A stretch of 64,000 nt of DNA from Bacteroidales bacterium (GTDB lineage: Bacteria > Bacteroidota > Bacteroidia > Bacteroidales > UBA932). Location: the NCBI GenBank assembly GCA_017626355.1, contig JAGAIY010000014.1:56289-120288 (forward strand). The letters run 5' to 3'. The notes below the pieces were generated by a model. The model worked only from the letters and a program-made list of their open reading frames with translations, was not told the DNA's origin and ran no database searches. Positions 57,695 to 64,000 of the stretch are shown in pieces. How positions within the stretch are numbered: the first letter of the stretch is position 1; each line of letters opens with the position of its first letter. Both the position numbers and the translations under genes were made by a program.

Positions 57695-59953
57695 ATGGCA
57701 AATAACGGTAAATACAAGTGGGAGTTCGACAATATCGGCGGAGCCTCACGTGTAAAGATAACTTCCGGTCAGGACATAGCGCATCTTTCGGAACTTGACC
57801 TGAAGATGTGGACAGTCCTTTCGTGTCCGGTCACAGGTCTGGAAATCGATGACAAGAGTCTCGCATACATGGATTGTGATGCGGATGGCAAGATCCGTGT
57901 GAACGATGTCATCTGTATCTCGAAGTGGGCTACAGGGGCTCTGAAAGACCCGGATTACCTGCTTGAAGGCAAGGATCATATAGATCTCGGGATGTTCGAT
58001 AAGGACAATGAGGCAGGACTCAAGCTCTACAATGCGTCAACTCAGATACTTTCTAACCTGGGAAAGGAGGAGAGTGTGATCTCTCTTGCCGATACTGCCG
58101 ATGTGGCGGCTATTTTCGCTAAGACAAGGTTCAACGGTGACGGTATAATCACTGAGGCATCTTCTGATGATGCTGATGACAAGGCTGCAATCGCTGCGGC
58201 GGTGAAGGTCTTCGGCGGAGTAGCAGACAGAAGCGGTGCAGCCGGTGTGAATGCAGAGATGGTGGAGAATCTTTACAAGGCGGCAGGGGAGTACCTTGCA
58301 TGGCAGGATGCAGCTGTACAGGCTCCGTTCGGAGATAAGACCGAGGCTGCTCTTGAGGCATATGGCGCCCTCGATGCCAAGGTTAAGGACTTCTTCATGC
58401 GCTCGCGCCTTGCTGCCTTCTCTCCAGACAGCACGGCAGCTCTTGATGTGCAGACATCACGTATTGAGGCCATCAGTGCCGACAATCTGTCGACTAAGGC
58501 GGACGAAATCGCTTCTTACCCTCTCGTGCGTATAACAGGAAAGGCTGAAATAGATCTTTCTGAGGCGGTAAACCCTGCGTGGGCAGCTCATTTTGAGACA
58601 CTTAAGGCTGTGGCCGTCCCTTCCGGAAAGAAGGTTCTGACTGAGGCTGACTGGGCTGCTATCGGAGCGGAATTTGCCGCATATACTGCATGGAAGGCTG
58701 CCAAGGCAGGTGTTGCAGTCGAACCTCTCGGTCTTGATGCCGTAAGGGAGCTGGCAGGCAAGGACAGGAAGGCAGCTCTTCTGGATCTTATCGCTCAGGA
58801 CGCAGCTCTCGCTGAGGAAGCTGCAAATATTGTGAATGTGGATAAGTTCCTTCATGTATGCCGTGACTTCTATCGTCTTCTTCGTAATTTCGTGACTCTT
58901 AACGACTTCTATACGAAGGACAAGAAGGTTTCCGCGATATTCCAGTCAGGAAGGCTCATCATCGATCAGAGGGAGTGCCGCTTCTGTATGCCTGTTACAG
59001 ATATGGCAAAGCATAATGCCTCGGCTGCTTCCAGCGGAATGTTCCTTGTATATTGTGACTGCACGACCAAGACCAAACCCGGCAAACTGCCTATAGTAGC
59101 AGCTGTGACTGTCGGTGAAATCGGAGATCTTATAGTCGGAAAGAATGCTGTGTATTATGATAATTCCGGTCTTGAATGGGATGCCGTAATTACCAAGGTT
59201 GTGGATAATCCTATCAGTGTAGCCCAGGCCTTCTGGTCTCCTTACAGGAGAATGGCTAAGGCTGTCGAGAACCTTATCAGCAAGAATGCCGCTGACAAGG
59301 ATGCCAAGATGATGACAGAAGCTACAGCCAAGATAAATGCTGCACCGGCAGCCGCTCCTGCGGATCCGGCAGCGAAACCTGCTGCAGCTCAGCCTTTTGA
59401 CATTGGAAAGTTCGCCGGAATCTTTGCTGCCTTAGGAATGGCTGTCGGAATGATCGGAACGGCTCTGGCCTCGCTTGCAAAGGGTATCTTCGCGCTCAAG
59501 TGGTGGCAGCTCGTCCTGGCTTTCGTGGGTATAATGCTTGTCATCTCAGGCCCGGCCATGGTTATGGCATGGCTCAAGCTCCGTCGTCGCAACATCGCAC
59601 CTCTGCTCAATGCAAACGGTTGGGCGGTCAATGCTGCATCCAAGATCAGCATACCTTTCGGTGAGACCCTTACCGATTCAGTGAAGTTCCCTAAGATGAA
59701 GCTCAAGGATCCGTATGCGAAGGCTGGTCTTGCACCTTGGAAGAAATGGGTCATAGCTCTTGCCGCTCTCATTGTGGTAGCCTGTGGTCTCTGGCTCTTT
59801 AACCTTCTTGCATGGGCAGGGCTTCGTTCACCGCTTCCACGTTACGCAGAGCCTTGTACAGTAGAATGCTGCATTTCCGATGCACCGGCTTGTACCGGAA
59901 CCTGTGCGGACTGTGACGCTGCCTGTGAAACTGCCGCCGTCCCTGTGCAGTAA
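57695..59953 (+). CDS. Large membrane protein with EF-hand-like motifs and Cys-rich tail, unknown
   Basis: 752 residues. The N-terminal part has Ca-loop-like segments DCDADGKIRVND and FNGDGIITEASSDD. The middle is helical and Ala-rich. Two membrane regions near the C-terminus: about 570-630 (GIFAALGMAVGMIGTALASL, WWQLVLAFVGIMLVISGPA) and about 690-720 (WVIALAALIVVACGLWLF). The last 35 residues carry eight cysteines (EPCTVECC...CTGTCADCDAACETA). There is no N-terminal signal, so the large N-terminal part is probably cytoplasmic. I do not recognise a named family; similar proteins occur in Bacteroidales. Confidence 0.75.
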   Translation: MANNGKYKWEFDNIGGASRVKITSGQDIAHLSELDLKMWTVLSCPVTGLEIDDKSLAYMDCDADGKIRVNDVICISKWATGALKDPDYLLEGKDHIDLGMFDKDNEAGLKLYNASTQILSNLGKEESVISLADTADVAAIFAKTRFNGDGIITEASSDDADDKAAIAAAVKVFGGVADRSGAAGVNAEMVENLYKAAGEYLAWQDAAVQAPFGDKTEAALEAYGALDAKVKDFFMRSRLAAFSPDSTAALDVQTSRIEAISADNLSTKADEIASYPLVRITGKAEIDLSEAVNPAWAAHFETLKAVAVPSGKKVLTEADWAAIGAEFAAYTAWKAAKAGVAVEPLGLDAVRELAGKDRKAALLDLIAQDAALAEEAANIVNVDKFLHVCRDFYRLLRNFVTLNDFYTKDKKVSAIFQSGRLIIDQRECRFCMPVTDMAKHNASAASSGMFLVYCDCTTKTKPGKLPIVAAVTVGEIGDLIVGKNAVYYDNSGLEWDAVITKVVDNPISVAQAFWSPYRRMAKAVENLISKNAADKDAKMMTEATAKINAAPAAAPADPAAKPAAAQPFDIGKFAGIFAALGMAVGMIGTALASLAKGIFALKWWQLVLAFVGIMLVISGPAMVMAWLKLRRRNIAPLLNANGWAVNAASKISIPFGETLTDSVKFPKMKLKDPYAKAGLAPWKKWVIALAALIVVACGLWLFNLLAWAGLRSPLPRYAEPCTVECCISDAPACTGTCADCDAACETAAVPVQ

Positions 59954-59985
59954 TCATAGATATTTTACATATCATCATACCTATC

Positions 59986-60019
59986 AGCAGCAGGAGCCTT
60001 TCTCCTGCTGCTTTTTTTT
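59986..60019 (+). terminator. Rho-independent terminator
   Basis: AGCAGCAGGAG and CTCCTGCTGCT (11-bp stem, loop CCTTT) followed by eight T residues, just after the 752-residue protein gene. Confidence 0.9.
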
Positions 60020-60393
60020 TGTTCCTTCGATTCAGCTTTCGCACCTGCAACATATTGTCCTTATAATCAACAACTTACCGTATAAGCCTGCCGCCCCTGA
60101 CATGCAGGCTTTTAGCGCATCTCCTTGAATCCCAGCATCTTACGCAGCAGTCTTTTTCTCGTTCTGCCTCGGCTGGAACCATTCACAGTTCCTCTGAGGG
60201 GTTCAGTTGTTGGATCTCCGGGGGATCAGTCATGTTTTCTCACATTGATGAATCCTATCTTCTGTCTTTGTCGCGGTAGAAATATACCGCTCCAGTAAAC
60301 ACAGTCGTTAAGTTGGATCTCACACCGCAGATGAACTGTAAAATTAAGCCCCCAGAAGTCCAATTCGGATATCTGAGGGCTCTATAAAACAAT
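60020..60393. other. Intergenic stretch without recognisable gene
   Basis: No frame longer than a few dozen codons with coding character, no tRNA-like fold and no IS remnant is visible. It separates two convergent transcription units. Confidence 0.5.
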
Positions 60394-60417
60394 CAAGGCT
60401 CCCGATTGGGAGCCTTG
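60394..60417 (-). terminator. Terminator of the surface-protein gene
   Basis: Minus strand CAAGGCTCCC-AATC-GGGAGCCTTG followed by ATTGTTTTAT, 19 bp below the stop codon at 60,436. Confidence 0.75.
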
Positions 60418-60435
60418 AAAGTATTGAGAGTAATA

Positions 60436-63400
60436 TTAGTACTTGAGAGTAATCTTTGAAGCCGGAGCTACGCAGTTAACAATCTCACCGGCACCCAACA
60501 AGTCACTAAAGTCAAATGTACAAGTTGTACTAGTGTAATTTGAATAATAGATAGGATATGACTGTCTACCAGCTATACTACCATATGGACTCCACTGGAA
60601 CACCATAATTACACCTGAGGTCTCACTTGATGCAATAACTTCATCTATCTGGAAGAACTGTGACTGATTAAGATAATATCCTGATTCATCCACGTCTGTA
60701 GTAGTTGCATCATCTTCATAATATACTCCAAACACGAATGGATTCGGGAGTTTAAAGTCAGATAAGCCCATACCTGCGAAAATTGCGTTCATATCAGTAA
60801 CATTAAAATCAATCATACCAGGATAAGTTCCTGACATCGTTGGCCATGACTGATATGTCCACTGTGTTCCTACTGGGTTAGGGAATGCCGCAGATGGAGT
60901 ATCATCATCATCAATAGCATTTTTAGTGAATACGACCTTGGCTACAACTGACTTCGCATTCTTACCGAAGTTGTCATAGATGTAGTTAAGAACTACAGGA
61001 ACCTGGAATTCAACATCTCCCTGAATTGTAGCAGACTCTTCTGTAAGGATAATTGTACCATACTTGTTATCTGCTGTTGCCTCAGCAGCATTGATGAAGT
61101 CGAAGTCAATCTCAGAAGTAACATCTGTAGAACCGATGAACGCCTTAATATTAGACTCGTCTACTGACACTGACATACCATAAGTGTTGAAGAAGTCAGC
61201 ATCTGTAAGTTCAACCTTAGTAACTACATTTGTAGCATTCAAAGTTGCCTTGTAGCCCTTCCAAAGATTAGCAAGGTCATCTGCAACATACTTGTTGTAA
61301 ACATCGTTACCGAACTTGTCAACGATTGAGAGAGCACCTACTATGTTACCCTTAGTTACAACACCGTTCTCAATCTTAACCTTAACTACATCGTCAGCTG
61401 TGAATGTAAGGAGTTCAGGAATAACGAGAGTTATATCAAATGATGCAAATACATCGTCATCATCAGCTGTACCATCATTGTCTGCATCAATAAGAGTCTT
61501 GGATACGAGTGCAATTTCATAAACAGCCTCTGTAAGATCAGTCTCCCAAAGAACAGGACATTTCGAAGTAGGATTAAGCTTCTGTGATGTCATATACTCA
61601 AGACCACTCCATTTTGCGTAACCATATTCATCTGCAAATGCAGGACGGTCCGCGTTAGTATAAAGCACGTCATTGCCGTTAGCATCTACATAATTTACGA
61701 GATACTCTTCCTCTTCTTCATCGTAGAGAGTTGTCTTAAGAGTATATCTGATGTAGAAGTCATTCTCAAGATCCTCAGGGATAGTTACATTAACGTAATT
61801 TCTCAGATCAATTGCATTGAGAGTATATGCTGTTGAAGTACCTGTTACACCGTTTGTAATAGGAAGCTTAACAGTTCCGTCAAGTTCTACCTTCTTGTCA
61901 GCAGTTACATAAGCTGTAGAAGGTACGAATGTGATAGTAGGCTTCTTAGTTACGATAGTAGCAGTGTAAGTGAACTGAACACCGTATACAACCTTAACAA
62001 CCTTCACCTCAATAGTGTTGTTGTACTTGGTAAGACCGTCGAGTGTGAGAGTAGTCTTCTCCTTGGTGTTGTCACCTGTACCCTCCTTATTGATAGCGAG
62101 AACAGCTGTTTCAGTTGTATTAGCCTGACCGTCAACCTTGATAGTTGTAGTTGCACCAGCGAAGAGAGTAGCTACATCCTGATCCTTGATAGACTTGAAC
62201 TTGTTGTCAACAGCCTGGATGTGAGCGATAGACTGGGTAGCAGGAGTAAGATCCTTGATTACCATTTCCTTCTCAAGAGCAGCGTTGATTTCGAATGGCT
62301 GGCCATTGTTGAGATCAATAGTCTTGTCAGCTGGCATTGCACCGAGTTTAACGTTGAATGCTACAGTGTAGTCAACGCCACCCTTAGTAACGACACCTGA
62401 GAATGCGTAAGTTGCAGGAGCAGCCTGTGCATAAGTCATAGCGCTATTAACAGCACCGTTATCGAATGTAAGAGTTACAGCCTTCTTAGAAAGTGCAGTT
62501 ACAGTTGCTGTAGCCTTTTCTTTGTGCTCTACATTATTAGCATCCTTCCACTTCCACTCTGCTGTAGGAACCTTAGTCCAAGTTGCACCATCAAGGAATG
62601 CACCAAAGTCAGTGATGTCAGCTGAAGTAAGTACGTCAACCTCCTGAGCAGGAACGACAGCCTCGTCACCCTCACTATATGCCCATGCCTTCTCAACATC
62701 AGCAAATACAACAGAAGCCTGCTTCTCGATAACGATATAGTTAGTAGTCAATGACAAGTGAGGAGTAGCTCCTGATGTGGTAGCTGTCTGACCATTTACA
62801 TATACATTTACAGTTACGTCTGTATTATAGTTTACAAGTTCCTCATCTTCTGCAACATCCTTGACATTAGCGAACTTAGCAGTTGTTGTAAGGTCAGTTC
62901 CTGTTACAGTGAATGGGTTTTCTGCAGCAGCTGTAATCTCTGTTCTAGTTGTATTGTTGTCGCTGTAATACTTTGCAGTACGTCCATAAGCAACCTTAAC
63001 CTCCTGACCGAAGAATTCAGTAGCCTCAGCAACTGTCATTGGCTCACCGTCAACGTCAACGCGAACCTCATAGTTAGTAAAGAGGTTGCGAGTAGAAGAA
63101 GAAGCAAGGTTCCATGAAACCTTTACCTGATCGCCTGTTGCAGGTGATGTAACGAACTCCTCATCCTCTGTATTATACCACTTAACGAGGTTGTATACAG
63201 ACTGATATGGAGCAGCTTCGTTTGCAAGAACGCCAGTATAAGCACTCTGTACATATGTACCAGCATCGAGGATCTCAGGCTCATCACCGAGGAGGAGTGA
63301 GATCATTCTTGGTGACGCTACATTGAGAGCAAGAGCGACTGTAGTATCGTCGTTGTTCTTGTTGTCAGTAAGTGCCTTATAAGCAGCAGACTTGTCGTTC

Positions 63401-64000
63401 TTAGGAATGTGTGCATAAACAACAACGCGACCTGTTGCAGGGTCTGCAGAAAGAACCTGAGCCTTGAAGTACTCAGCCGCATCAGCCTTAGTTACAGGAA
63501 CAGTTGAGAATGCTGCATTCTCTGAAGTGATAGCAGAAGCAAGACCCTTAGGTGACACCTCATATGTCATCTTAACGAGGAGGTCAGTATACTTTGTAGA
63601 GTTGCCAGAGCCGAATGTATAACCCTGAGCTGTTGCAAGTCCATCGAGTGTCTCAGGAACATAAACAACGCTCTGGATCTGGTTGGTGAGTGCTGAAAGC
63701 ACGTTACCTACAGCAACGAGAGCCTCGTTTACAGCCTTTACGCTTGCCATAACGTCCTCGAACTGCTCCTTGAGACCGTCGATGTCGTTAGTGTTGGTCT
63801 CGACAGCTGTAGTGAGGTTAGTCACTGCGTAAGTGAGCTGTGCGATGTCCTCCTTGAAGTCATCTGTGAGGAGTCCGAGATCCTTGAGGTTCTTCTCGTA
63901 GTTAGCGAGAGTGTTCTGGAGAACTGAGAGCTCAGTCTTGAGATCCTCGATAGCCATCTCGTGGTTCTCAATTGAACCGTTGAGGTTTGTGATTGCGTAA
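60436..64000 (-). CDS. Giant cell-surface protein, coiled coil plus repeats (5' end outside window)
   Basis: The frame is open to the right edge (upstream codons ...YAITNLNGSIENHE precede the Met at 63,957), so the N-terminus and any signal peptide are missing. Visible: a long coiled coil (about the first 110 residues, LKTELSVLQNTLANYEKNLK and repeats of N/D-L-x2-A), like DUF4988/PL29-N-terminal-type domains of Bacteroidales surface proteins. Beta-rich, Thr/Asn/Asp-rich domains follow. The C-terminus ends in a jelly-roll-like domain (TFDFSDLLGAGEIVNCVAPA). Probably exported and surface-bound; ligand unknown. Confidence 0.8.
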   Translation of the reverse strand, partial: YAITNLNGSIENHEMAIEDLKTELSVLQNTLANYEKNLKDLGLLTDDFKEDIAQLTYAVTNLTTAVETNTNDIDGLKEQFEDVMASVKAVNEALVAVGNVLSALTNQIQSVVYVPETLDGLATAQGYTFGSGNSTKYTDLLVKMTYEVSPKGLASAITSENAAFSTVPVTKADAAEYFKAQVLSADPATGRVVVYAHIPKNDKSAAYKALTDNKNNDDTTVALALNVASPRMISLLLGDEPEILDAGTYVQSAYTGVLANEAAPYQSVYNLVKWYNTEDEEFVTSPATGDQVKVSWNLASSSTRNLFTNYEVRVDVDGEPMTVAEATEFFGQEVKVAYGRTAKYYSDNNTTRTEITAAAENPFTVTGTDLTTTAKFANVKDVAEDEELVNYNTDVTVNVYVNGQTATTSGATPHLSLTTNYIVIEKQASVVFADVEKAWAYSEGDEAVVPAQEVDVLTSADITDFGAFLDGATWTKVPTAEWKWKDANNVEHKEKATATVTALSKKAVTLTFDNGAVNSAMTYAQAAPATYAFSGVVTKGGVDYTVAFNVKLGAMPADKTIDLNNGQPFEINAALEKEMVIKDLTPATQSIAHIQAVDNKFKSIKDQDVATLFAGATTTIKVDGQANTTETAVLAINKEGTGDNTKEKTTLTLDGLTKYNNTIEVKVVKVVYGVQFTYTATIVTKKPTITFVPSTAYVTADKKVELDGTVKLPITNGVTGTSTAYTLNAIDLRNYVNVTIPEDLENDFYIRYTLKTTLYDEEEEEYLVNYVDANGNDVLYTNADRPAFADEYGYAKWSGLEYMTSQKLNPTSKCPVLWETDLTEAVYEIALVSKTLIDADNDGTADDDDVFASFDITLVIPELLTFTADDVVKVKIENGVVTKGNIVGALSIVDKFGNDVYNKYVADDLANLWKGYKATLNATNVVTKVELTDADFFNTYGMSVSVDESNIKAFIGSTDVTSEIDFDFINAAEATADNKYGTIILTEESATIQGDVEFQVPVVLNYIYDNFGKNAKSVVAKVVFTKNAIDDDDTPSAAFPNPVGTQWTYQSWPTMSGTYPGMIDFNVTDMNAIFAGMGLSDFKLPNPFVFGVYYEDDATTTDVDESGYYLNQSQFFQIDEVIASSETSGVIMVFQWSPYGSIAGRQSYPIYYSNYTSTTCTFDFSDLLGAGEIVNCVAPASKITLKY

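Noticed and set aside
60020-60393. Possible IS or RNA gene in the 370-bp gap
   Set aside because: No terminal inverted repeats, transposase remnant or tRNA fold seen.
1-64000. CRISPR array or other classical defence system
   Set aside because: No regularly spaced identical repeats and no recognisable cas, restriction or toxin-antitoxin genes in the window.

Overview
The window is a piece of a Bacteroidales chromosome (Bacteroidota), carrying a complete-looking temperate phage of about 37.4 kb in the 3' end of a tRNA-Ser gene. The Bacteroidales assignment rests on -33/-7 promoters of the TTTG-N19/20-TAnnTTTG type, the ileS - DksA-like - lspA gene order, DUF4369-type thioredoxin lipoproteins and an eukaryote-type (GT3) glycogen synthase. 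The lineage looks closer to Rikenellaceae-like groups than to Bacteroides proper, but that is inference.

Left host flank (1-15,900): a glycogen metabolism cluster (GT4 glycosyltransferase, GH57 enzyme, and one 1,412-residue fusion of GT3 glycogen synthase with GT35 alpha-glucan phosphorylase), then ribF, a membrane-anchored protein, greA, a HIT hydrolase, a thioredoxin-fold lipoprotein that lacks its CxxC, convergent tsaB/cvpA, ileS, a DksA-like protein, lspA and tRNA-Ser(UGA).

Prophage (about 15,969-53,361): attL lies in the tRNA. The integrase reads rightward and almost everything else reads leftward. In transcription order from the right these are: an early operon of small proteins and a primase-helicase (51.7 to 45.2 kb, closed by a terminator), a repeat-rich noncoding gap (44.86-45.07 kb), head genes (protease-scaffold, major capsid, tube-like protein), terminase, portal, connectors, tape measure, tail proteins, a diversity-generating retroelement (DGR), distal tail genes, and lysis (membrane/GAF-like protein, GH108 endolysin, one-gene spanin). 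A rightward pair (HTH repressor and an exonuclease-BRCT protein) diverges from the early operon over an operator-like inverted repeat. The virion is probably a siphovirus, since no sheath gene is seen.

The main discovery candidate is the DGR. A 108-bp template repeat (22,837-22,944) lies next to a reverse transcriptase with the DGR hallmarks IGxxxSQ and YCDD. It matches two variable repeats: VR1 in the tail-tip/fibre gene next door (10 substitutions, all at template adenines) and VR2, a 70-bp partial copy 26 kb away inside a small early-operon gene (9 substitutions, all at template adenines). One template therefore appears to have diversified both a virion protein and a non-structural early protein. 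The reverse transcriptase reads in three frames, so the element is either a recent fossil, dependent on frameshifting, or affected by assembly errors.

Right host flank (53,362-64,000): a repeat-rich junction with an inverted extra copy of the att core, a CYTH protein, a leftward operon (NhaC-type antiporter, Gfo/Idh/MocA oxidoreductase, sugar-phosphate isomerase/epimerase-like protein), a 752-residue membrane protein with a Cys-rich tail, and the larger part of a giant leftward surface protein running off the window.
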